This document shows positions 45,096 to 54,332 of a stretch of 64,000 nt of DNA, in pieces (position 1 is the stretch's first letter; every line of letters begins with the position of its first letter). Made by a program: the position numbers and the translations under genes. This DNA is from Sandaracinomonas limnophila (GTDB lineage: Bacteria; Bacteroidota; Bacteroidia; Cytophagales; Spirosomataceae), in assembly GCF_004005965.1 (NCBI RefSeq), contig NZ_SACY01000002.1:496001-560000 (forward strand). The letters are read 5' to 3'. The notes under the pieces were generated by a model that was given only the letters and a program-made list of their open reading frames with translations, was not told where the DNA came from and made no database searches.

Positions 45096-46628
45096 ATGAA
45101 AAAAATCAACAGAAAAGAATTTTTACACCAAATTTCCTTATTAACTGGAGGAATGGGTATGGGTTTATCAAATTTTGATGCTAAGGCATATACCAGTACA
45201 CCCCTTGCTTTCACGCAAAATTTAGCCGCTGGAAATGTTTTAGTAATTATTCAAATGAGTGGGGGAAACGATGGACTAAACACGGTAATCCCTGCCGAGG
45301 ATGATTTATATTTTTCTGCCAGGCCTACTATCAGCATCAAAAAAGAGGTTGCATTACCGGTGGAAAATGGAATGTATTTGCATCCATCCATGACAGGCCT
45401 TAAAAAATTATTTGACGACGACAAAGTTTCCATCGTTCAGAACGTCGGATATGCAAATCCCAATCGATCTCATTTTAGGGCTACTGATATTTGGAATTCT
45501 GCATCAGATTCGGGCACTATTTGGGACGATGGCTGGGCAGGCAGGTATTTGTCACAGATTTATCCGGAATTCCCTATTAAACTTCCCAAGCATCCAATGG
45601 CTATTCAATTGGGCTCCGTGGAATCTCTTTTATTTCAGAGTCACCGGGGAGGTTTTGCAACTGTATTTGATGACCCCAATTTGTTTTATCAATTGGTCAA
45701 TGGTTCAGTAGCAGACAACGATTTGCCTCCTGCTACCTTAGCTGGAGAAGAGTTAGCCTTTTTGAAACAAATTGCATCTGCTTCATTGCAATATTCAACC
45801 ATCATTAAAGACACGGCAAATAAAGGGAAAAACATTCAATCCTATCCGAATACTAGCCTTAGCAAGCAATTATCCATTGTTGCTAAATTGATCTCTGGGG
45901 GCTTGGAGACCCCTATTTACTTGGCAAACATTGGTGGATTCGATACACATGCAAACCAAATAAATTCACATGCAAATTTGTTAAAAACGCTTTCAGACGC
46001 CATAACTAATTTTCAAATTGACATTCAAAATTTGGGCCTAGCAGATCGCGTCTGTGTAATGACCTATTCTGAATTTGGCAGAAGAGTTAATCAGAATGGA
46101 ACGGCTGGAACAGATCATGGAACAGCAGCGCCAATGATTTTTGTAGGTAATTCTGTAAAATCCGGCCTAATCGGGTCCAACCCAAATTTAAAGGTGTTGG
46201 ATAGCTCAGGAGATTTAAAATACCAATTTGATTTTCGTCAAACTTACACAACTGTTTTACGAGATCACTTAGGGGCGACAAACTCTTCAGCCGCAAGTCT
46301 TTTTACTGGGAATTTTGAACGACTTCCCATTTTCAAGTCTTCCCCTGATAGCATTTCAGATGCAGGGTCAATCGATTTGGCAAATCCTTGGCCAAATCCT
46401 GCTTCAATTTCAACATTTATTCAATATACAGTACATCAATCGCAAGAGGTCTTTTTGGCTATTTATGATTTATCTGGTAAATTAATTAATGTTTTGGTGC
46501 ACGAAATCAAAGTAAAAGGAGAATATAATGTTTCAATAGATGTATCAGGATGGAATAAGGGGCACTATATTGTAACTTTGTTAGGATCTTCTGGCAAACG
46601 AATGACAAAGAACCTAATGATTAATTAG
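45096..46628 (+). CDS. DUF1501 family protein with T9SS sorting domain
   Basis: 510 residues. N-terminus KKINRKEFLHQISLLTGG is like a Tat/Sec leader found in this family. VLVIIQMSGGNDGLNTVIP, HPSMTGLKKLFDDDKVSIVQNVGY and YSEFGRRVNQNGTAGTDHGTAAP place it in DUF1501, distantly related to alkaline phosphatase/sulfatase folds. From about residue 430 a T9SS type A domain (NPWPNPASISTFIQY, GKLINVLV, GHYIVTLLG) predicts cell-surface delivery. Paired with DUF1800. Confidence 0.88.
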   Translation: MKKINRKEFLHQISLLTGGMGMGLSNFDAKAYTSTPLAFTQNLAAGNVLVIIQMSGGNDGLNTVIPAEDDLYFSARPTISIKKEVALPVENGMYLHPSMTGLKKLFDDDKVSIVQNVGYANPNRSHFRATDIWNSASDSGTIWDDGWAGRYLSQIYPEFPIKLPKHPMAIQLGSVESLLFQSHRGGFATVFDDPNLFYQLVNGSVADNDLPPATLAGEELAFLKQIASASLQYSTIIKDTANKGKNIQSYPNTSLSKQLSIVAKLISGGLETPIYLANIGGFDTHANQINSHANLLKTLSDAITNFQIDIQNLGLADRVCVMTYSEFGRRVNQNGTAGTDHGTAAPMIFVGNSVKSGLIGSNPNLKVLDSSGDLKYQFDFRQTYTTVLRDHLGATNSSAASLFTGNFERLPIFKSSPDSISDAGSIDLANPWPNPASISTFIQYTVHQSQEVFLAIYDLSGKLINVLVHEIKVKGEYNVSIDVSGWNKGHYIVTLLGSSGKRMTKNLMIN

Positions 46629-46631
46629 CGT

Positions 46632-47360
46632 ATGAAAACAAAAAAAGAATTTGAATACCTTAAAGGAGCAAGATCAAGATGGAAGGAATTAGTTTTTTCG
46701 TTTGATGTATTATTGGAATTTATAAAGGGCTTTAGAAACCTCCATTTTATTGGGCCTTGCATCACGATTTTTGGTTCAGCCCGATTTGACGAAACGCATG
46801 AGTATTATCAAAAAGCGCAAGAGCTTGCAACAAAATTAGGAAAGGTCGGCTATGCGATCATGTCGGGCGGAGGGCCGGGTATCATGGAAGCTGCCAACAG
46901 AGGTGCAAAAGATGCGGGGGCCTTGTCACTGGGCTGTAATATTGAATTGCCCTTTGAACAAAAACCTAATCCCTATTTAGACAAGTTTGTAAATATCAAG
47001 TACTTTTTTGTTCGTAAGGAGTTGTTGCGAAAATACTCTTCTGGATTTGTGGTTATGCCCGGAGGACTTGGAACATTAGATGAGTTCTTTGAGGTGGCGA
47101 CTTTGATTCAAACGGGCAAGATTAGCAATTTCCCGGTGGTCGTAATGGGTGTTGAACACCATCAATCTTTGATAGATTTTTTAGACAATTTGATAAAAAT
47201 AAAGACAGTAAGTGAGGGTGATTTTAAAAATATATTATTCACAGACGATATAGATTTAGCTTTTGAACACATCAAATCGTTCCGCTCAAAACGTCCAATC
47301 TTGAAGCCAAGTCAACCTCTTTGGATTTTGGGAGAACAGAAAATTGTGGAAAAAGTTTAG
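46632..47360 (+). CDS. LOG-family nucleotide 5'-monophosphate phosphoribohydrolase
   Basis: 242 residues (TIGR00730). SGGGPGIMEAANRGAKDAG and MPGGLGTLDEFFEVATLIQTGK are the nucleotide-binding signatures of LOG/YgdH proteins, often misnamed lysine decarboxylases. The family cleaves ribose phosphate from nucleotides. It starts 3 bp after DUF1501 and is followed by glycosyltransferase and epimerase genes, so it may be only part of the transcript by position. Confidence 0.88.
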   Translation: MKTKKEFEYLKGARSRWKELVFSFDVLLEFIKGFRNLHFIGPCITIFGSARFDETHEYYQKAQELATKLGKVGYAIMSGGGPGIMEAANRGAKDAGALSLGCNIELPFEQKPNPYLDKFVNIKYFFVRKELLRKYSSGFVVMPGGLGTLDEFFEVATLIQTGKISNFPVVVMGVEHHQSLIDFLDNLIKIKTVSEGDFKNILFTDDIDLAFEHIKSFRSKRPILKPSQPLWILGEQKIVEKV

Positions 47361-47385
47361 TATTTTCGTAAGATTTAAGTGGATT

Positions 47386-48396
47386 ATGATAAAAACCCAA
47401 TTGAGTGTTGTTGTACCAATTTATTCAGGTTCTCAATACGTTCAGGAATTGTTTCAAAGAATTAAGACCGTTAGAGAACAATGGGAGCAAGAAGAAGCCC
47501 CCTTGGCCTTGGGAGAATTAATCTTTGTAGACGATCAGTCCATCGACAATTCTTTACCTGTTTTACAAAAAATAAGTGAGGAAAATCAGTGGGTGCATGC
47601 ATTAAGTTTGTCTAGAAACTTTGGGCAGCATCCGGCCACAATTGCTGGAATTCTACACTCATCTGGCAATTGGGTAATTACTTTAGATGAAGACCTACAG
47701 CACCCCCCTGAAAAAATTGAGCAGCTTTTATACAAGGCCATCAAGGAGGAAAAAGATGTAGTCTATGCAAATCCGCAAAATGGCCCCCATGGAAAAGTAA
47801 GTAGGGATTTTACTTCGAGCTATTTTAAAAAAATGATGGTTTGGCTAACTGGGGATAAGCACATTGCCTATTTCAATAGTTTCCGATTGATGCGTGGGGA
47901 AATCGCACGCTCTGCAGCAAGCGTTTGTGGGCCCGACACCTATTTTGATGTTTCGTTGACTTGGTTTACCCAGGCAATTGGGCAGGTTTCTTTGGAAATT
48001 CAGGACCAAAGAATGGCTGAAAACAATAAAAGTGGGTATTCCTTTTTAAAGCTCATTGAACATGCCAGAAGATTAATTTTATCCTCAAAAATCAATTTAT
48101 ATAGAAGCATTGCATTTTTGGGAATTTTAATCTTTTTTGTGGGTGTTCTATATTCGGGATTTATCATTTTCAATGAGATAATGCATCCTGGCAAATTTGG
48201 TTCAAGAGGCTGGCCCTCTTTAATTATTACGACTATGATATTTGGGGCAACGAGCATCATTTTGTTGTCAATCATTTTAGAATACTTGTCGCTAGTGGTC
48301 CTAAAGGCCCAAGGAAAGCCTGTTTTTTTTGTAATTAATCGGTCGGCTCCAGCTGAATTGCTTACTTATTTAGAAAAAAGAAATGGTCGTCATTGA
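47386..48396 (+). CDS. GT2 glycosyltransferase (polyprenol-phosphate sugar synthase type)
   Basis: 336 residues from ATG 47386; an earlier GTG at 47344 would overlap the LOG gene. LSVVVPIYSGSQYVQEL, ELIFVDDQSIDNS and TLDEDLQHPPEKIEQL (DxD-like) mark the GT2 domain; two C-terminal membrane spans (about 245-310) mark the DPM1/GtrB/ArnC type, which links a sugar to undecaprenyl phosphate. It overlaps the epimerase gene by 14 bp. Confidence 0.87.
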   Translation: MIKTQLSVVVPIYSGSQYVQELFQRIKTVREQWEQEEAPLALGELIFVDDQSIDNSLPVLQKISEENQWVHALSLSRNFGQHPATIAGILHSSGNWVITLDEDLQHPPEKIEQLLYKAIKEEKDVVYANPQNGPHGKVSRDFTSSYFKKMMVWLTGDKHIAYFNSFRLMRGEIARSAASVCGPDTYFDVSLTWFTQAIGQVSLEIQDQRMAENNKSGYSFLKLIEHARRLILSSKINLYRSIAFLGILIFFVGVLYSGFIIFNEIMHPGKFGSRGWPSLIITTMIFGATSIILLSIILEYLSLVVLKAQGKPVFFVINRSAPAELLTYLEKRNGRH

Positions 48397-49306
48397 ATCT
48401 AAATTAGGTAAAGATTCCTCAAAACTGATTTTATTATTTGGGGTGGGACTAATTGGAGAAAGTATTTTACAGGAATTTGACAAGCAATTTTCCTGCACAT
48501 TTCATCAATTTCCGTTTTCATGGGGAAAAGAAGATGCACAAATAGAGGAATTGAACCAAATCAAAGAGTTTATTTTTGCACGAGGCAAAGGTGTTGCCAT
48601 TCAACTTATCTGGTCTGCGGGGAAAGGTGGATTTTTCTCTACTGATTCAGATTTTCAAATAGAATTTGCTGATTTTGAAAGAGTCTTAAATTGGTTGCAA
48701 CAAGCTTTAATTCCACAAAATTCATGTAGTTTTCATTTGTTTAGTTCAGCGGGAGGTTTATTTGAAGGACAGGTACTTGTAAATGAGCAAAGCAAACCGA
48801 AACCCATGCGCCCTTATGGACATTGGAAATTAAAACAAGAAGATTTGTTGAACCGTTCCGAAGGTTTGGTCAATCGTATCATTTATAGACCAAGCACTGT
48901 TTATGGTTATAGCCCTAAGGCTAGAATAGGTCTAATTGCTAAGTTGCTTATTTGTGCCAATAAAAATCAGTTTATTGAAATTTTTGCTTCAAAGACAGCT
49001 TTACGAGATTATATCTATGTAGGTGATATTGCAAAATTTGTGGTGGCAAAGATTGAAAATAGCGATTTATCTAGTTTAAAGCTTGGGACAACTCAAATTA
49101 ATTGGTTAATTTCTGGGAAATCGAGTAATATATTAGAAATTTGCACTAAAGTGAGTGAGTTGATTAACAAGCCTGTTTTAAATAGCTTTAGATTGGTTTT
49201 AGACAACAGTTTAGACAATACATTTAATGCAAAATTGAAGCCAAAGGAACTAGCGATTAGCCCAATAGAAATGGGCTTGCGCAAGATATTTCAAACTTTA
49301 AAATGA
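48383..49306 (+). CDS. NAD-dependent epimerase/dehydratase family protein
   Basis: 307 residues. Short-chain dehydrogenase-like: LILLFGVGLIGESIL near residue 15 as a modified GxGxxG, a YxxxK pair in YGHWKLKQE, and YRPSTVYGYSP, which is common to sugar-nucleotide epimerases. Its start overlaps the GT2 gene by 14 bp, so it likely modifies the nucleotide sugar used there. Specific reaction unknown. Confidence 0.78.
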   Translation: MVVIESKLGKDSSKLILLFGVGLIGESILQEFDKQFSCTFHQFPFSWGKEDAQIEELNQIKEFIFARGKGVAIQLIWSAGKGGFFSTDSDFQIEFADFERVLNWLQQALIPQNSCSFHLFSSAGGLFEGQVLVNEQSKPKPMRPYGHWKLKQEDLLNRSEGLVNRIIYRPSTVYGYSPKARIGLIAKLLICANKNQFIEIFASKTALRDYIYVGDIAKFVVAKIENSDLSSLKLGTTQINWLISGKSSNILEICTKVSELINKPVLNSFRLVLDNSLDNTFNAKLKPKELAISPIEMGLRKIFQTLK

Positions 49307-49340
49307 AGAAAGCCACCTGAAAATCCGATGGCTTTGCCAG
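49307..49340 (+). terminator. Weak hairpin after the epimerase gene
   Basis: AAAGCCA / TGGCTTT around a 13-nt loop, without a strong T run. Possible terminator or mRNA-stabilising hairpin. Confidence 0.35.
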
Positions 49341-49543
49341 TATACTTCATCAACAAACTAAATTCAATTCAAATAAAAGTATAAATTTTTAAAACACAAG
49401 TCCAAATTGTCAAATTATAAGAAATTTTATAATTTTTTAAAGGTATTACCTAAATGAAATATGTATAATTTGTTTAAAATTACATATATCACACGATTTA
49501 CATTTTAAAACAAGCAATTGAATTTTAGCTTTAGTCTATTATT

Positions 49544-51010
49544 ATGAGAAATACTCTTTTCTTAGTATTCACTTTTCTACTTTTATCTAAAGCTACGCAT
49601 GCGCGTGTTTTGGAAGATACGTTAACACATTCTTATGTAGAAGCTGGGGCTATGGCTTCTACGAGTGGATATTCTCCCCTTTGGTTTCAAAGTTTACAAT
49701 ATGGCGCCGTGCCCTATCAAGGTGCAACGGGAATTGTAAAAGGATACTACGGAAAAAACTATTTTGTGCCTACAAAAGCTTACCAGAAAGCTAAAAAATA
49801 CGATTGGAAATATGGAGTTGAGGCTGTTGCTTTTGGAGGAAAGGAGAATGATATTCGCATAATACAAGCATTTGTAGCAGGTCGATCAAAGCATTGGGAG
49901 TTGTGGATGGGAAGGAAAAAAGAATTAATAGGATTAGGCGATAGTACCTTAAGTTCTGGTTTTTGGACGTTTTCTGGAAATGCAATGCCCCCCGTTAAAA
50001 TTCATTTTGGAACCTTAGATTACCTAGATATATTTAAAGGTTGGCTGGGTGTACAAATGCAATATTCTGATGGATTTCAAGACAATTTTGGGCCCGTAAT
50101 AGGCGCCTTACTTCACCAAAAATCACTTTATGGAAGAATTGGAAAAAGGAGTTCGAAATTCAATTTTTTTGGAGGATTAAACCACAATGTTTCTTGGGCA
50201 GGTGTTAGAAAATCTACCCAAGAACAATTTCCAAGCAATCTTGCCACCTATTTTTATGTGGTAACCGCCATAAAAGATAGGTCCATTGTGGAGATTGATC
50301 CGAATACGACAGGAGACGACTCAGGCAATCAATATGGGAATCATCTGGGAAGTGTTGATTTGGCCCTTCAATTTCAGGATAAAAAATTGGGTCGATTTAT
50401 GTTTTATAAGCAGACCCCCTTCGAAACGGGCCGATTGTCGAGCTTATCTACTGTCAACGATGGGATAACCGGCCTTAGTTGGAAGTTACCCAAACGATTA
50501 CCCATCAATCATTTGGTATTTGAATATATTTATACTGCAAACCAAGGAAATTATCTTTCCGGAATTTCAGAATTCTTGGGCCTCAAGGATTCCCAAATGT
50601 CCCAAATAGAATCCTATTACAACAACACACACGGCCCTTGGGCTTATTTTGGGAAAGGTTTAGGAAATCCTTTGATTCCCATTGACAGAGAGAGTGCTTT
50701 TATCAAAAACGAAGGATTTTCCTTTTCAAAAAATGCCACAAAGGCTTACTATATAGGCCTGGGAGGTGCAATTACCGATGAATTAAGTTACCTATTTAGA
50801 GGCTCCGTGAGTAGATATGCTACGCCAAGAAATCATTTGTCCCCTCGCCTCACAGACGAAGAAATGGAATCACAAACGGCCTGGGCCTTACAAGTTAATG
50901 GAGCGTTTAAAAAATCTTATACCTGGACAGCCCAAATAGGCTACAACCAAGGTTATAGACTACAAAACGCCTTGGGATTAATGGTTTCCTTGAGGAAGGA
51001 TTTGTTTTAA
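49544..51010 (+). CDS. Capsule assembly protein Wzi-like
   Basis: 488 residues. Signal peptide 1-20, then an all-beta sequence with alternating aromatic residues as in outer-membrane beta-barrels. AGAMASTSGYSPLWFQSLQYG and ELWMGRKKELIGLGDSTLSSGFW are seen in Bacteroidota Wzi-family proteins, which attach or assemble capsule polysaccharide at the outer membrane. The GT2-epimerase genes upstream support glycan assembly. Its TAA stop overlaps the end of the convergent frameshifted fibre gene by 2 bp. Confidence 0.85.
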   Translation: MRNTLFLVFTFLLLSKATHARVLEDTLTHSYVEAGAMASTSGYSPLWFQSLQYGAVPYQGATGIVKGYYGKNYFVPTKAYQKAKKYDWKYGVEAVAFGGKENDIRIIQAFVAGRSKHWELWMGRKKELIGLGDSTLSSGFWTFSGNAMPPVKIHFGTLDYLDIFKGWLGVQMQYSDGFQDNFGPVIGALLHQKSLYGRIGKRSSKFNFFGGLNHNVSWAGVRKSTQEQFPSNLATYFYVVTAIKDRSIVEIDPNTTGDDSGNQYGNHLGSVDLALQFQDKKLGRFMFYKQTPFETGRLSSLSTVNDGITGLSWKLPKRLPINHLVFEYIYTANQGNYLSGISEFLGLKDSQMSQIESYYNNTHGPWAYFGKGLGNPLIPIDRESAFIKNEGFSFSKNATKAYYIGLGGAITDELSYLFRGSVSRYATPRNHLSPRLTDEEMESQTAWALQVNGAFKKSYTWTAQIGYNQGYRLQNALGLMVSLRKDLF

Positions 51011-51550
51011 AATCCTGCCTCCATATAATAATAAACAGTTGTTCCCATTACTATGAATGTATAAATGGTTTGTTTTAAAACAACTGTTTGTCCATTATTG
51101 GCCGATAAAAAGACAAATGAGGTTCCAGCAGGATTTAAACCTGTAAAAGACGAAGTATTAGCTGTAGTTCCTTGAACTGCTAAAGTATAGGTTCCACCAT
51201 CTTTCATTCCTTGAAGGTTAAACGCACCAGGACTAGCTGTTGTATAAGTTAAGTTACTGTTTCCAAATAAAATAGCCGTGGCGGCGCCTGAATTGTAGGC
51301 ACTGGCATTGGTAAAAGAACCATTTACTTCCAATTTTGATTTTGGGTCTAGAGTACCTATTCCTACATTTCCTCCTGAAGGATTAATAATAATTCGCAGA
51401 TCCAGCTCCAAAAGAAACGGAAGAATAAGGTTTAAATTTGGAAAGCACCTGTGCTTTTTTACCATTTTGACCCAAAAACCAAAATTGAGAATGAGCAGAA
51501 AAAGTAAATGCTAAAAGAACTAAAAATAAAAATAAGTTTAATTTCTTCAT
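51007..51550 (-). pseudogene. Frameshifted small fibre-module protein
   Basis: One part (51383-51550) codes a signal peptide start (MKKLNLFLFLVLLAFTFSAHSQ) to GAGSANYY-stop; the other (51007-51465 in another frame) codes INPSGGNVGIGT and a C-terminal module. Removing one base in ATTAATAATAATT (51382-51394) would join them as a 180-residue protein. That C-terminal module (ATAILFGNSNL, GMKDGGTYTLAVQG, IYTFIVMGTTVYYYM) is also the C-terminus of the 55363 gene. A sequencing error cannot be excluded. Confidence 0.7.
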
Positions 51551-51657
51551 GAAAGTAAATCGATTTGCATGATACAACGTTCGTACTTTAAAAATGTTGT
51601 CCAATTTTAAAAACGAAGATAGCAAGAAATTTACTACGATGTAATACTCAGCTTTAT

Positions 51658-54291
51658 TTACTTCTTATTAACCAATTTTTCTACCAATTCTTTCAGTTCA
51701 TTGATCTGATTTTGTTGCTTTTGGATAAGTGCTTGATTGTTTTCAATTTGAATTTGTTGTTCTTGAATGGCCTTTGTTAATACCGGAATAATAGCCGTAT
51801 AGTTCACGCTCAATAATTTATCCTTGTCTTTACCTTCACTAACCAATTCAGGCATCACTTTTTGGAGTTCTTGCGCGATGAAACCGTTTTCATTGATGCT
51901 ATTAGAAGCAGCATCTAATGACATTTTCTTGTCATAATTAACCGGGCGCAATTGCATGATTTTGGTCAAACCGCTATTGAGATTTACGATATTACTTTTT
52001 AAGCGGAGATCAGAGGTTAAGGCTGTACCAGCCGCGCGAACAGAGCCGCTGGCATTGATATCTCCTGAAACATCTAATTTATAACCTGGAGTTGTTGTAC
52101 CTATTCCTATATTTCCGGTGGATAAACCTGTGATATAATTCGTACTAGCTAGTCCATTGGTTAAGGTAAAACCGTCTGATGTACCCGAAATATTTCTCAA
52201 TTGAAAGGACCCTCCATCTTTATTAATCATTTTTATAAATGCCTGATCGTATGGCGCTGTTCCAGCGGTTCTTTCCAGCGTGATACCTCCGGTAGCCCCT
52301 TTTACATGGAAGAGCGATTCTGGTGAATTGGTTCCTATACCAACATTTCCTCCTGCTGGTTGAATTATATATGGCAAAACATTCCCAGTTGAATAGTTGT
52401 GAGCTTGAACAGCTGCTGAAGATGTTGTTAAATAGTAACTAATTGAGTTATTGTTAACACCTGAAGTGGTTTGAAAACGAATTAAGGGTCTAAATGTGGA
52501 ATTATCCATTAGATTAGTAGATGTAGTAGGTAAGCTTGCAATATATGCATTGTCATTGACTACCAATTTCGTTAAGGGAGCTGTTGTTCCTATACCGACG
52601 TTCCCGTTTCCTTGCCATGTCATTACTTTACTTATTACCGTATTATTATCACCGTCAGTAAGTCCAAGATCTAATCGAGAAGACGCGAATGTAGTTGTGC
52701 CATAAGTCCCTAAATCAAACTGAGCAATGTTATCCCATTTTACACCATTGACTGCTGGACGAGAAAAGCGTAACATTTGAGCGTCTGCATTAACTGTGTT
52801 AGTAGCCGATAATGAATTAATGGCATGTATGGTAGATGTTGGGCTTGTTGTACCTACACCAACTCTTCCAGAGCCGTCAATCGTAAAAACATGTTTAGTG
52901 CCAATAGCAGAGGCGGCATTTGCATTGGTCCAAGTGTAGAAATCAATTGCATTGCCCGCAGCAGCACCACCTTGATGTCTTGTTTTTATCGCGTGGGCAT
53001 AATTACTTGTTGAATTATAACCGAATAACAGTTGATTTTTTGTAAAAACACCTGAATCATTACCATTTCTAAACGAACCTCCGCCTTTCACATCTAAATT
53101 AATAGTAGGCGTATTAATGCCTACCCCTACGAAGCCATTTGCCTGCCAAGTCATCACCGGACTCATGGTCGTTATATCCAGTCCATCGTTCATTGTTAAA
53201 TCCATCCTAGAATAGGCCGTGGCACCTAATTGTGCATAAGTTCCTAAATTGAATTGAGCAACGTTACCAAATTTTGACCCTGAAGAAGTGGGCCTAGAAA
53301 GCTTTAAAATAGTGACATCCACATTGGGTGCCTGTGTTGCTGCCGTCTGACTATTAACATCCAGGGTTGCAACTGGTGTACTTATGCCTATACCCACATT
53401 ACCACTTCTTAAATAATTGATCATAGGGGTAACGTAACCATTCATTCCAAAATCTACTCGATTATTCGCAGCATCATTACCTTGATAAACAAATCGCCAC
53501 TCTGAACTATTTCCTTTTGCATTAGCCGTACCAAAATTTAATTGGGTAGCATGGCCTGCAGTTGTATTGGTTGGTGCAAAAAATCTGGCTACTGTTGTGA
53601 AGGGACCAACTGTCGAAGATTGAACTTCTAATGGTACAGAAGGGGTAAAACTATTACCTCCAATTCCCACACTACCACCTCTCCAAATGCTGGCCGTTTT
53701 ATTACTTCCTGCATCATTTGTGGTACCAGCCAAATTCCATGCCGTGGAGGCAGGCGCCGTGTAGGTCACATAGGTAGTTCCGTTGTAGGTCCAAAGACTG
53801 TTGTCTACACTTGATTGATACACCACACTTTGATCCGAGGGAGTATCGGGTGTAAAAACCACACCAGAGGTCGTTGGTGTAGCCGTAGAAAAAGTTACAA
53901 TATTTTGTGTACCTGGCACGTTGGTTAAAATCACATCTCCATTGCTATCCACGCCCAATACTTTGCTGGATGATGTGTTAGCTGTGCTAGAAGACGTCAA
54001 ATTCGTAAATCGCAAACCTGAGTTACCGGCAGTCCCCTGGTTGATTTCCAATTTATTGGCAGGTGCGTTTGTCCCAATTCCCAAATTACCTAAGCGGTAA
54101 ATGGCGTTGGTTTTATCGGTTCCTGCATCTGTTGTTCCACCTGAAAGAGAAAAGTTAGAACCTACCGTAATTTCTTTACCATATCTATCCACTACCGCAT
54201 TTTGTGCTAGAGATGCTGAAGTGATTAAACTAAAAATAAAAGTGGTTATACCAAAAATTCGAAGTTTTAGTTCAGAATGCATAAATTTCAT
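51658..54291 (-). CDS. Secreted tail-fibre-like protein with S74 intramolecular chaperone domain
   Basis: 877 residues from ATG 54291 (MKFMHSELK...); the longer reading overlaps the upstream gene. Signal peptide to SLAQ, then an N-terminal module almost identical to the 55363 gene (NAVVDRYGKEITVGS to about residue 215), repeated GNVGIGTT-type beta turns, and a C-terminal peptidase S74 / endosialidase chaperone domain (about 760-877): TSDLRLKSNI with the Ser and Lys of the self-cleavage dyad, and NGFIAQELQKVMPELV. A terminal coiled coil (IQEQQIQIENNQALIQKQ) follows. S74 domains trimerise fibres then cleave themselves. Confidence 0.85.
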   Translation of the reverse strand: MKFMHSELKLRIFGITTFIFSLITSASLAQNAVVDRYGKEITVGSNFSLSGGTTDAGTDKTNAIYRLGNLGIGTNAPANKLEINQGTAGNSGLRFTNLTSSSTANTSSSKVLGVDSNGDVILTNVPGTQNIVTFSTATPTTSGVVFTPDTPSDQSVVYQSSVDNSLWTYNGTTYVTYTAPASTAWNLAGTTNDAGSNKTASIWRGGSVGIGGNSFTPSVPLEVQSSTVGPFTTVARFFAPTNTTAGHATQLNFGTANAKGNSSEWRFVYQGNDAANNRVDFGMNGYVTPMINYLRSGNVGIGISTPVATLDVNSQTAATQAPNVDVTILKLSRPTSSGSKFGNVAQFNLGTYAQLGATAYSRMDLTMNDGLDITTMSPVMTWQANGFVGVGINTPTINLDVKGGGSFRNGNDSGVFTKNQLLFGYNSTSNYAHAIKTRHQGGAAAGNAIDFYTWTNANAASAIGTKHVFTIDGSGRVGVGTTSPTSTIHAINSLSATNTVNADAQMLRFSRPAVNGVKWDNIAQFDLGTYGTTTFASSRLDLGLTDGDNNTVISKVMTWQGNGNVGIGTTAPLTKLVVNDNAYIASLPTTSTNLMDNSTFRPLIRFQTTSGVNNNSISYYLTTSSAAVQAHNYSTGNVLPYIIQPAGGNVGIGTNSPESLFHVKGATGGITLERTAGTAPYDQAFIKMINKDGGSFQLRNISGTSDGFTLTNGLASTNYITGLSTGNIGIGTTTPGYKLDVSGDINASGSVRAAGTALTSDLRLKSNIVNLNSGLTKIMQLRPVNYDKKMSLDAASNSINENGFIAQELQKVMPELVSEGKDKDKLLSVNYTAIIPVLTKAIQEQQIQIENNQALIQKQQNQINELKELVEKLVNKK
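53668..54195 (-). repeat. Near-identical N-terminal module (copy in the 51658 gene)
   Basis: A stretch of about 500 bp matches 56293-56803 closely, with scattered third-position differences, in the same orientation. It codes the NAVVD...NLAGTTNDAG module. Confidence 0.85.
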
Positions 54292-54332
54292 AAGTATTAT
54301 TAATATAGTTGAACGCTTCAATTTTAATTTTG

